From the NCBI GenBank assembly GCA_902595625.1, contig CACJQQ010000001.1:62001-126000 (forward strand): a stretch of DNA of 64,000 nt, in the 5' to 3' direction. Positions 53,465 to 64,000 of the stretch are shown piece after piece. Every line of letters begins with the position of its first letter. Within the stretch, counting starts at the first letter, position 1. The position numbers were made by a program, and so were the translations under genes. Source of the stretch: an uncultured Pelagibacteraceae bacterium (GTDB taxonomy: Bacteria > Pseudomonadota > Alphaproteobacteria > Pelagibacterales > Pelagibacteraceae). Under the pieces are notes generated by a model. That model had not been told where the DNA came from, searched no databases, and worked only from the letters and a program-made list of their open reading frames with translations.

Positions 53465-53839
53465 TTTCTTTCAAAGTTTCAAATTTGTAAGATGCAACAT
53501 ATCTATCTTTATCAGTAGACGCAGTATTTAAGCTTGTTTCTGCTTTTTGAAGCATTTCATTAATTTTGTTTTTATCAAAATTAGCTAAATTTTTTGAAGA
53601 TGAAGTTAAAATTAATAAGTTATTATTTGAAAACTCAACTGTTCCCTCTTCCACATAGAATTTTTTTTCACTCTCAGCTTTTATTGTGATAATTCCAGGT
53701 CTCAAGAATGTAATTAGGGGAATATGGTTGTTTAAAATCCCCATTTGACCTTCAAAAGAAGGAATTATTACTTCGTTTGTCTCTTGTTTTAGAATTGTTT
53801 GATCTGGACTAATTATTTCAACTGTGAATTTATCTGACA

Positions 53840-53840
<1 letters not shown>
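53457..53840 (-). CDS. atpC: ATP synthase epsilon subunit
   Basis: Central-stalk subunit of F1, 127 residues. The N-terminal beta-sandwich carries EIISPDQTIL and the conserved FEGQMGILNNHIPLIT. The C-terminal helical part is short. Last gene of the F1 operon; ATG overlaps the atpD stop by a base. Confidence 0.95.
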
Positions 53841-56138
<2,298 letters not shown>

Positions 56139-56139
<1 letters not shown>

Positions 56140-57662
56140 TATTTTTTCTTATATTCCTCTATAACTTGTTTTAATTGATTTTCTGTATCTTCATCTAATT
56201 TTCCTGAGGATTGAATAGCTTCAATAATTTCTGGTTTATCATTTTTTATTTTTTCGATTATATCTTTCTCAAATCCTTTAATTTTTCCTAAATCAATGTC
56301 ATCCAAATATCCTTTTACTCCAGCGAAAACTGAAATTACTTGTTCTGCGACAGTCATTGGAGAGTATTGGTCTTGTTTTAATAATTCTGTTAATTTTGCT
56401 CCTCGATTTAATAATTGCTGAGTAGAAGCATCTAAATCTGATCCAAATTGAGCGAAGGCTGCCATTTCTCTATATTGAGCAAGTTCTAACTTAATTGAGC
56501 CAGCTACTTTTTTCATCGCTTTTGTTTGCGCTGCAGATCCTACTCGCGATACTGACAAACCAACGTTAACAGCTGGTCTTATTCCTTGGTTAAATAATTC
56601 AGTTTCTAAAAATATTTGTCCATCAGTAATAGAAATTACATTTGTAGGAATATAAGCAGAAACATCACCTGCTTGTGTCTCAATAATTGGTAGTGCAGTT
56701 AATGATCCGCCTCCATTAGCGTCACTTAATTTTGCAGATCTTTCTAAAAGTCTACTGTGAAGATAAAAAACATCACCAGGGTAAGCTTCCCTTCCTGGAG
56801 GCCGTCTAAGTAAAAGTGACATTTGTCTATATGCTACCGCTTGTTTTGATAGGTCGTCATAAACTATTAAAGCATGCATTCCGTTATCTCTAAAATATTC
56901 ACCAATGGTACAACCAGTATAAGGAGCTAAAAACTGAAGTGGTGCAGAGTCTGATGCTGTTGCAGCGACTATTGTTGTGTATTTAAGTGCGCCTGCTTCC
57001 TCTAAAGTTTTCGTTATTTGAGCCACAGTTGAACGTTTTTGTCCAATTGCTACATAAACACAATAAAGTTTTTTCTTTTCATCAGAGGACTCATTTATTT
57101 TTTTTTGGTTAATGATAGCATCGATTGCAACTGCAGTTTTACCTGTTTGTCTGTCACCAATAATTAATTCTCTTTGACCTCTTCCTACAGGTATAAGCGA
57201 GTCGATAGATTTTAAACCAGTCTGCATTGGCTCGCTAACAGATTGTCTTGGAATTATACCCGGAGCTTTTACTTCAACCCTTTTTCTTTCTTTAGAAGAT
57301 ATATTTCCTTTTCCATCTATTGGATTTCCTAGACCATCAACAACTCTTCCTAATAATTCTTTTCCAACTGGAACATCAACAATTGCATTGGTTCTTTTAA
57401 TTGTATCGCCTTCTTTTATTTTTCTATCATCTCCAAAAATTACAACTCCAACATTGTCATTTTCTAAATTTAATGCCATACCTTTTGAACCATCTTCAAA
57501 CTCAACCATTTCTCCAGCCTGAACATTATCCAAACCATAAACTCGTGCAATTCCATCACCAACTGATAAAACTTTTCCAATTTCTGAAACTTCAGCTTTC
57601 TCACCAAAATTTTTAATTTGATCTTTAAGCAATTTAGTTACTTCTGAAGGATTTATAGACAT
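56139..57662 (-). CDS. atpA: ATP synthase alpha subunit
   Basis: Regulatory F1 subunit, 507 residues. Walker A GDRQTGKT, the family signature [14 protein letters not shown] and the alpha-specific NCNTQ-like region are in place. It starts one base after the atpH stop. The F0 genes are not in this window. Confidence 0.98.
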
Positions 57663-57663
57663 A

Positions 57664-58221
57664 TTAACTTTCCAACATTTTCTGTTTGTATTTATTTAAT
57701 TTATTTTTAATTGAGGTATCAATCATAAAGCTTCCAAGTTGAAGTTTTAATCCTCCAATAAGTTCTTTATCAACCTTGTAGTTAAATTTTATAGTTGAGC
57801 TCGTTGAAGAAGATAGTTCTTTACTTATATTCTCAAGTTCAGTTTCTGATAATTCTTTAGAAGATATTAAAGAAGCTTTAACTTCTCCTCTTTTTTGTGC
57901 ACATAGTTTTAAAAAACTATCAATGATTTTTTCAACAAAAAATATTCTTCTTTTTTCAATTAATAAAAACATAAAGTTTTTTAAATTTTTTGAAAAGTTT
58001 AGCTTTTCAGCTAATAGGTTTAATACGTTGTTTTGATTATCTTTGCTTTGAGTTGGATTGTGTATGAAATTTTTTATCTCTAGGCTATTGATCAATAGAG
58101 AGGCGAAGTTTTTGATGTCATTTTCTATTTTCTCTAATTCACTGGCTTCTTGCGCCACTTCAAAAAGCGCGCGCGAGTATCTTTCTGAAGTTTCTGTTGA
58201 GAAAGATTTATTTGTGCTCAT
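57664..58221 (-). CDS. atpH: ATP synthase delta subunit
   Basis: Stator subunit (OSCP homologue), 185 residues. The N-terminal helical domain begins [11 protein letters not shown] and the C-terminal domain contains the conserved [18 protein letters not shown]. First gene of atpHAGDC. The 78-base gap upstream holds the palindrome CTTGATCAAG (58275-58284), perhaps part of the promoter. Confidence 0.94.
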   Translation of the reverse strand: MSTNKSFSTETSERYSRALFEVAQEASELEKIENDIKNFASLLINSLEIKNFIHNPTQSKDNQNNVLNLLAEKLNFSKNLKNFMFLLIEKRRIFFVEKIIDSFLKLCAQKRGEVKASLISSKELSETELENISKELSSSTSSTIKFNYKVDKELIGGLKLQLGSFMIDTSIKNKLNKYKQKMLES

Positions 58222-58299
58222 TTTTTATTGAAATTATTATGAAATAATGAGCGTGTCGTACCATAAGAGTTTACCTTGATCAAGTTTCCAAATAATCGA

Positions 58300-60249
58300 T
58301 TAACCAAAATTAACGGGATCGACATCAACCGTAAGTTTAATTTTGCTTGATATTTTCAATGAATTTAGAAGGTTAGAAACCATTTTTTGCTTTAAGCTTT
58401 TCTCATTAAACCTAATTAATAATCTTGATCTAAATTTTTTTTTTATCTTCAGTAAAGGGGAGTCTACAGGGCCCATGATTTCTAAATCATTTATTTTACT
58501 AAGACGAGTTTTAATTTCTCTAGCTCCTTCAATACTTAAAGATTGATTATTAGCTGATACGATTATTGCAATAAGTCTACAAAAAGGAGGTAGGGAATTT
58601 TCTTTTCTCAAAATAAGCTCTTTTTTTAAAATTTCATCAGGATTATTTTTTATCAACTCATTTAAAGTAATGTTCTCAGGAGATAATGTTTGGTAAACAA
58701 TCAAAGACTCAGCGCTAAATCTACCAGCTCTTCCGCTTAATTGATTATATAATTGAATATTTTTTTCAGTAGTTCTTAAGTCGTAACCTCTTCCTGAAAA
58801 ATCTGCATCAATTACAACTATGCAATTCAATTTAGGAAAGTTAAAACCTTTTGAAATCATCTGAGTGCCAACTAAAATGTCTACCTGATTATTTCTGATT
58901 CTGTTAAATAAGGAATTCGTGTGATCCTTTTTTTTCATATAATCACTTGAAAAAATTTCTATTTTGCTAGTTGGAAATAATTTACTTACTTCCTCATAAA
59001 TTTTTTCAACACCTGGTCCATACATTATAAAATCACAATTTTTTCCATCTTTACATTTATTAAATATTTTTTTTTCAGAAGAACAATGGTGACAGACAGC
59101 TTTGTTTTTGCTTTTGTGAAATGTTAAATACATCGAACAATTATTGCAGATCTGTTTATATCCGCAATTTTTACAAATTAAATATGGAGCATAACCTCTT
59201 CTATTTAAAAAAAATAAAACTTGTTCCCCTTTCTTAAGAAATTTTTTAGCAATTTCAATGCTTTCATCAGAAACAAAGCTATTTTTTATTTTTTTTAAAT
59301 TTAAATTGACAATTTTTGTTTTTGGTAAAGGATAGTCGGCATATCTCTTATTAATTTTAAAATGTCTAAATTTTTTATTTTGAATATTATTAAAAGTTTC
59401 TAGTGATGGTATGGAACTGACTAAATGGATTGGTATTTTTTCAAAAGAAGCTCTTACTATTGCCATATCTCTTGCATGATATATTACACCTTCATCTTGC
59501 TTGTAAGAGGAATCATGTTCTTCATCAACAATTATAAGTCCAAGTTTTTTAAAAGGTAAAAGTAAAGAGGATCTTGCTCCAATTACTAATTTAATATTAT
59601 TACTAATTATACCATTCCAAATGATTCTTTTATTTTTTGGTGTTATTTTTGAATGCCAAATTGCTGGTTCGAAACCAAAGAAATCATAGAACCTCTTCTT
59701 AAATTCATTAGTTAAAAAAATTTCAGGAAGCAAAACTAAAGCTTGTTTATTTTCAGCAATAATTTTTTTTATTCTCTCAAAATATACAAGTGTTTTACCT
59801 GAACCAGTTGTTCCTTGAAGGACAGAAACATCAAATCTATTATTTTTTGAATTTAAAAATTTTAAAGCATCATTTTGCTCTTGATTTAATTTGAATTTTT
59901 TTGCTTTGATTTCTCTTAGGTCAAAATTTTTATCATTTTTAATAAATAAATTTTTATTACCTCCAATAACCATTTTAAGAACGAGCCCTACGGGTGTTAC
60001 GTTGTACATCGCAAACCATTTCATAAAATTAATGAAATTTTTATTTAAAGAAATTTTCCCAATTTTTTTATGTATATTTTTAATTTTTATATCTTTTGGC
60101 GCAAATCTTTCGCTTGGCCACACAACACCAATCGCCTTTTCTTTTCCAAAAGGAACTTCAACGATATCGCCTGGGGTTAATTTTTCTTTTTTTGTTTTGT
60201 ATGTAAATGAAAAATTAAATATTTTAGGCAGCAATACTTGCGCTTTCAT
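58300..60249 (-). CDS. priA: Primosomal replication protein N' (PriA helicase)
   Basis: Superfamily 2 DNA helicase restarting stalled forks. I chose ATG 60249 (MKAQVLLPK, 649 residues), which matches the family's N-terminus; an ATG at 60303 would overlap lpd. Walker A is GTTGSGKT and the DEAH-type box is DEEHD. The zinc-binding cysteines lie in CKNCGYKQICNNC and CHHCSSEKKIFNKC, and GTQMISKGFNFP and QLSGRAGR complete the helicase motifs. It sits between the atp operon and lpd on the same strand. Confidence 0.94.
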   Translation of the reverse strand: MKAQVLLPKIFNFSFTYKTKKEKLTPGDIVEVPFGKEKAIGVVWPSERFAPKDIKIKNIHKKIGKISLNKNFINFMKWFAMYNVTPVGLVLKMVIGGNKNLFIKNDKNFDLREIKAKKFKLNQEQNDALKFLNSKNNRFDVSVLQGTTGSGKTLVYFERIKKIIAENKQALVLLPEIFLTNEFKKRFYDFFGFEPAIWHSKITPKNKRIIWNGIISNNIKLVIGARSSLLLPFKKLGLIIVDEEHDSSYKQDEGVIYHARDMAIVRASFEKIPIHLVSSIPSLETFNNIQNKKFRHFKINKRYADYPLPKTKIVNLNLKKIKNSFVSDESIEIAKKFLKKGEQVLFFLNRRGYAPYLICKNCGYKQICNNCSMYLTFHKSKNKAVCHHCSSEKKIFNKCKDGKNCDFIMYGPGVEKIYEEVSKLFPTSKIEIFSSDYMKKKDHTNSLFNRIRNNQVDILVGTQMISKGFNFPKLNCIVVIDADFSGRGYDLRTTEKNIQLYNQLSGRAGRFSAESLIVYQTLSPENITLNELIKNNPDEILKKELILRKENSLPPFCRLIAIIVSANNQSLSIEGAREIKTRLSKINDLEIMGPVDSPLLKIKKKFRSRLLIRFNEKSLKQKMVSNLLNSLKISSKIKLTVDVDPVNFG

Positions 60250-60277
60250 ATTTTGATAGTAGTTGAAATTTTTTTTT

Positions 60278-61690
60278 TTAAAAATGAATTGGTCTTTTAT
60301 CAACAGCTAAAGCTGCCTCTTTTATTGCTTCCGTGTGCGTTGGGTGAGCATGGCAAGTTCTAGCAATATCTTCAGCACTAGCACCAAACTCCATTGCTAA
60401 TGCCATTTCTGCAATCATATCTCCACAATGTGGTCCAATGATATGCACGCCTAACACTTTATCTGTTTTACTATCAGCAAGTATTTTAACGAATCCATCA
60501 GTTTCATTATTAACTTTCGCTCTTGAATTCGCAAGAAAAGGAAATTTTCCTTTTTTGTAAGATTTATTTTCTTCTTTTAATTGTTCCTCTGTTTTACCAA
60601 CAGTGGCTACTTCTGGTGAAGTATAAATAACTCCAGGAATTACATCATAATTAACGTGACCAGCTTGTCCAGCTAGTATTTCTGCTACTGCAATACCTTC
60701 CTCTTCTGCCTTATGAGCTAGCATTGGTCCTTTGATTACATCTCCTATAGCGTAGATATTGCTTACCGAAGTTTGCAATTTATTATTTACTTCTATTCTT
60801 CCTTTATTGTCTTTTTTAACTCCAACTTTTGAAAGATTTAATCCTTCAGTATAAGGCTTTCTTCCAACAGACACTAAAACCTTATCAACTTCTAAAACTT
60901 CTTTTTTTGAATTTTTAACGTTAGTGTAAGAAATTAAAACAGACTTTCCTTTATCTTCTACGGATTCAACCTTTGATCCCATTTTGAATTTAATCCCTTG
61001 CTTGGATAATATTTTTTGAAATTCATTTGAAATTTCTCTATCCATCCCAGGAGTGATAAAATCTAAGTATTCTATAACAGTTACATCGGCTCCTAATCTT
61101 GACCAAACTGAACCCATTTCTAAACCAATGTACCCTCCTCCAATTACAGCTAACTTAGTGGGTACTTTATCAAAAGATAATGCACCAGTAGAGGAAACGA
61201 TATTTTTTTCATTGATCTCAATGCTGGGTAATGAAGACACTGTTGAGCCAGTAGCAATAACAATATTTTTAGATTTTACATTAAGTCTTTTATTGTTACT
61301 TTCATAAACAACAATGTCATTTTTAGATAAAAGAACTCCTTTCCCTTTTAAATATGTTACCTTGTTTTTTTTAAATAAAAATTCTACTCCTTTTGTAAGA
61401 ACCTGAATAGATTTGTTTTTATTTGACATCATTTTTTCAATATTTAATTTAATTCCATCAATTTCTATACCTTGCTGATTGAAATCTTTTTTTGCTTTGT
61501 GAAAATTTTCTGACAAATTCAGTAAGCTTTTAGATGGAATACATCCTACATTTAGACAAGTTCCTCCAAGTGCACCTCTTGACTCGACACATGCAGTTTT
61601 TAAACCTAGTTGCGCAGCTCTGATCGCACAAACATAGCCTCCTGGCCCTCCACCTATTACCACTAAATCAAAATTATTTTCCATTTTCAC
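60278..61690 (-). CDS. lpd: Dihydrolipoamide dehydrogenase (E3)
   Basis: FAD enzyme reoxidising dihydrolipoyl groups, 470 residues. FAD fold [15 protein letters not shown], redox disulfide [16 protein letters not shown] fold [11 protein letters not shown] and the interface His-Glu in HAHPTHTEA. Follows sucB with a four-base overlap. It is the only E3 gene seen in the window, so it probably also serves the aceE-aceF complex. Confidence 0.96.
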   Translation of the reverse strand: MKMENNFDLVVIGGGPGGYVCAIRAAQLGLKTACVESRGALGGTCLNVGCIPSKSLLNLSENFHKAKKDFNQQGIEIDGIKLNIEKMMSNKNKSIQVLTKGVEFLFKKNKVTYLKGKGVLLSKNDIVVYESNNKRLNVKSKNIVIATGSTVSSLPSIEINEKNIVSSTGALSFDKVPTKLAVIGGGYIGLEMGSVWSRLGADVTVIEYLDFITPGMDREISNEFQKILSKQGIKFKMGSKVESVEDKGKSVLISYTNVKNSKKEVLEVDKVLVSVGRKPYTEGLNLSKVGVKKDNKGRIEVNNKLQTSVSNIYAIGDVIKGPMLAHKAEEEGIAVAEILAGQAGHVNYDVIPGVIYTSPEVATVGKTEEQLKEENKSYKKGKFPFLANSRAKVNNETDGFVKILADSKTDKVLGVHIIGPHCGDMIAEMALAMEFGASAEDIARTCHAHPTHTEAIKEAALAVDKRPIHF

Positions 61691-62994
61691 ATATTTAAAA
61701 AAAGTCTTTTTGGTTGTTCTAAGGACTCTTTTACTATTTTTAAAAAAGATACAGCTTCTTTGCCATCGATGATTCTATGGTCATATGATAGCGCCAAGTA
61801 CATCACAGGTCTTATTTCTATTTTTCCATCAATTGCGATCGGTCTTTGTATTATGTTATGCATTCCTAAGACTGCTGATTGAGGAGGGTTCAATATTGGA
61901 GTTGAAAGCATTGACCCATAAATTCCACCATTGGTAATTGTAAAAGTTCCACCTTGTAAATCCTCTATTGTAATTTTACCATCTCTAGCTTTTTGACCTA
62001 ATTCTCCTATATTTTTTTCAATATCAGCAAATGACATTTCATCGGTTTCTCTTAGAACCGGAACAACTAGACCTCTATCAGTGCCAACTGCAATACTAAT
62101 ATTATAATAATTTTTATAAACGATTTCCTCATTTTGAATTTCTGCATTAATTGCTGGATAATTTTTTAAACCAATCACACATGCTTTAACAAAAAAAGAC
62201 ATAAAACCTAGTTTCACTCCATATTTATTTTGAAATTCCTCCTTAAATTGATTTCTCATTTCTATTATTTCACTCATATCAACTTCATTAAAAGTTGTGA
62301 GCATTGCAGCATTTTCTTGTGCCTCTTTTAATCTTTTAGCAATTGTTAGCCTCAATCTGGTCATTTTAACTCTCTCTTCTGGACCATAATTTATTTTTCT
62401 CTGAGAAGGAGCGGGCTTGGAACCCATTAAATCCATTATATCTTCTTTTAAAATTAATCCATTTTTTCCCGATCCATCTATTTTTCTTAAATCAACTTTA
62501 GCTTCGTTAGCCATCTTTCTCGCTGCTGGGGAAGCTTTTGTTTCAATTTTTTGCTGTTTTTTCTCTTCATGTACTTGATCTAGAATTAATGGCTCTTCTT
62601 CCTCTAATTTTAGCGCAGGTTCTATTTTTTTTGATTTTGTTTTTTTTGGTTTTTGAATATTTTTATCATCAAATAATTTTGGTTTTGTAAGATTAATTTC
62701 CTTTTCTGGAGGATTATAATCATTAACTTCGTTCAAATTATTTTCTTTATTAGATGAAGAACCATCAACAGTTCCTAACAAAGATCCTACATTTACAGTT
62801 TCGCCTTCCTGAACTGAAATACTTCCCAAAATTCCTGTTACAGGTGATGGGACTTCTACATTAACCTTATCTGTTTCTAATTCTACAAGTGGTTCGTCAG
62901 CTGAAACTCTTTCGCCTTTTGATTTCAGCCATTTAGAAACAGTAGCCTCTGTGACTGATTCACCTAATGTAGGAACTGTAATTTTTTCTGACAT
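61687..62994 (-). CDS. sucB: 2-oxoglutarate dehydrogenase E2 (succinyltransferase)
   Basis: Core of the ODH complex, 435 residues. Lipoyl domain 1-78 (Lys43 in ETDKVNVE), a long Lys/Glu-rich linker, subunit-binding domain ([11 protein letters not shown], about 155-190) and catalytic domain with [12 protein letters not shown] near the end. Starts directly after the sucA stop and overlaps lpd by four bases. Confidence 0.96.
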   Translation of the reverse strand: MSEKITVPTLGESVTEATVSKWLKSKGERVSADEPLVELETDKVNVEVPSPVTGILGSISVQEGETVNVGSLLGTVDGSSSNKENNLNEVNDYNPPEKEINLTKPKLFDDKNIQKPKKTKSKKIEPALKLEEEEPLILDQVHEEKKQQKIETKASPAARKMANEAKVDLRKIDGSGKNGLILKEDIMDLMGSKPAPSQRKINYGPEERVKMTRLRLTIAKRLKEAQENAAMLTTFNEVDMSEIIEMRNQFKEEFQNKYGVKLGFMSFFVKACVIGLKNYPAINAEIQNEEIVYKNYYNISIAVGTDRGLVVPVLRETDEMSFADIEKNIGELGQKARDGKITIEDLQGGTFTITNGGIYGSMLSTPILNPPQSAVLGMHNIIQRPIAIDGKIEIRPVMYLALSYDHRIIDGKEAVSFLKIVKESLEQPKRLFLNM

Positions 62995-64000
62995 TTAATC
63001 TTTAAGTATCTTTTCTAATATTTCTTTTTGTTGTGCAAGATGTTTGTTTAAATTTCCGGTCGCAGTTGACGAAGATGCATTTCTACCAACATATTTCACA
63101 GATTTATCACCAAAATTTACCATCTCTAAAGTTCTATCTATATAGTTCCTCACTGTATTCCATGCGCCCATATTCTTAGGTTCTTCCTGGCACCAAATAA
63201 ATTCCGCTTTATTATATCTTTTTAAAATATTCGCTAATGTTTTTGCTGGAAATGGATAAAGTTGTTCTATTCTTATGAAAGTCACCCTATCATTTTTATA
63301 TTTTTCTCTAGTTTCAATTAAATCATAATAAATTTTACCTGAACACATCACTACTTTTTCTATTTTATCATCTCTCCTTTTAAGTTCTAGTAAGTTACTC
63401 ACTTTTGAATATGCGTCATCTTCCAAAACTCGGTGAAATGTACTTTTCTTTGAAAATTCTGAAATGTTTGAAACACACTTTTTATGTCTTAATAATGATT
63501 TTGGGGTCATTACTACTAAAGGTTTTCGAAATTCTCTGTGCATTTGACGTCTTAATACATGAAAATAATTTGAGGGTGTTGTGCAGTTCACTACTTGAAT
63601 ATTTTCTCCGGCGCAAAGTTGCAAAAATCTCTCTAGTCTTGCTGATGAATGTTCCGGTCCTTGCCCTTCATAGCCATGTGGCAATAACATCACTATTCCA
63701 CTAGCTCTTCCCCATTTTGACTCACCTGAAGAAATAAATTGATCTATAATTATTTGTGCTCCATTAGCAAAATCTCCAAATTGAGCTTCCCATAAAACTA
63801 AAGTCTCTGGTTCCGATAGTGAATATCCAAATTCAAAACCTAACACCGCTAGTTCAGATAATAAGCTATCGATAATTTCAAAATTTTTTTGATTAGTTGA
63901 GATATTGTTCAAAGGAACGTATCTCTGGTGATTTTCTTGATTTCTTAACACTGCATGTCTTTGACTAAAAGTTCCTCTACCTGAGTCTTGTCCTGATAAT
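62995..64000 (-). CDS. sucA: 2-oxoglutarate dehydrogenase E1, 5' end outside window
   Basis: The last ~335 residues of the ThDP-dependent E1o. The frame is open to the right edge, beginning LSGQDSGRGTFSQRHAV, the conserved start of the C-terminal transketolase region. VMLLPHGYEGQGPEHSSAR, VTPKSLLRHK and WCQEEPKNMGAW follow as in E. coli SucA. The upstream two thirds, including the ThDP site, are not visible. Confidence 0.96.
   Translation of the reverse strand, partial: LSGQDSGRGTFSQRHAVLRNQENHQRYVPLNNISTNQKNFEIIDSLLSELAVLGFEFGYSLSEPETLVLWEAQFGDFANGAQIIIDQFISSGESKWGRASGIVMLLPHGYEGQGPEHSSARLERFLQLCAGENIQVVNCTTPSNYFHVLRRQMHREFRKPLVVMTPKSLLRHKKCVSNISEFSKKSTFHRVLEDDAYSKVSNLLELKRRDDKIEKVVMCSGKIYYDLIETREKYKNDRVTFIRIEQLYPFPAKTLANILKRYNKAEFIWCQEEPKNMGAWNTVRNYIDRTLEMVNFGDKSVKYVGRNASSSTATGNLNKHLAQQKEILEKILKD

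Noticed and set aside
60249-60303. Upstream ATG of priA at 60303
   Set aside because: It overlaps lpd and adds 18 residues absent from PriA; ATG 60249 matches the family N-terminus.

Overview
The window looks like a chromosomal segment of a SAR11-type alphaproteobacterium (Pelagibacterales). The signs are very AT-rich DNA, tiny or overlapping intergenic gaps, a SAM-II riboswitch of the marine metX type, alphaproteobacterial gene neighbourhoods (argH-lptM-lysA, metX-metW next to hisC-tyrA, helicase-fdxA-carD, DedA-dsbB-coq7, an HIG1 protein) and metabolic streamlining. The lineage is inferred from gene content and composition; no 16S gene is present. No CRISPR array, insertion sequence, integrase or phage module was seen.

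Layout. 1-4.6 kb: glutamate synthase gltD-gltB (minus; gltB runs off the left edge). 4.7-7.1 kb: uppP, tRNA-Arg(ACG) and an O-antigen-ligase-like protein. 7.1-11.3 kb: thiolase, an HDAC-like deacetylase and acetoacetyl-CoA synthetase. 11.5-15.8 kb: pyruvate dehydrogenase aceE-aceF, with an extra lipoyl domain fused to E1. 15.8-21.3 kb: accessory block with an EamA transporter, a hotdog thioesterase, a secreted FG-GAP/ASPIC protein, a Cys-rich secreted protein, a PQQ-type sugar dehydrogenase, two decayed pieces of a TRAP permease, a mini zinc-ribbon ORF and two tiny hydrophobic peptide ORFs with strong ribosome binding sites. 21.3-26 kb: TAXI-TRAP transporter plus an aminotransferase. 26-30.2 kb: SUV3-like helicase, TerB-like protein, ferredoxin, CarD and a 25-residue Lys/Arg peptide. 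30.4-34.2 kb: a minus-strand run of small membrane protein, tandem-HTH regulator, BASS transporter, tRNA-Leu(CAA) and acyl-CoA synthetase. 34.2-41.3 kb: YqaA, dsbB, coq7, HNH protein, esterase, HIG1, TlpA, argH-lptM-lysA and plsC. 41.3-46.9 kb: a GC-rich haloacetate-dehalogenase-like gene, tyrA, hisC, then SAM-II riboswitch-metX-metW and gloB. 46.9-53.5 kb: rplU-rpmA-obgE-proB-proA-nadD-rsfS-ctpA-rppH. 53.5-64 kb: atpHAGDC, priA and lpd-sucB-sucA (sucA runs off the right edge).

How it fits together. Central carbon flow (PDH, ODH, the only lpd seen), nitrogen assimilation (GOGAT), ATP synthase and amino-acid synthesis (Arg, Lys, His/Tyr, Met, Pro) form a housekeeping backbone. The more variable content lies at 5.7-7.1 kb, 17-21.3 kb and 41.3-42.2 kb. 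The most notable observations are the lipoyl-E1 fusion, a SAM-II switch with a visible antiterminator/terminator choice in front of metX, TRAP-permease relics on both sides of the sugar dehydrogenase, the paired micro-peptide ORFs, a tRNA placed inside a protein operon four bases from a start codon, and a dehalogenase-like gene of foreign composition that appears to start at ATT.
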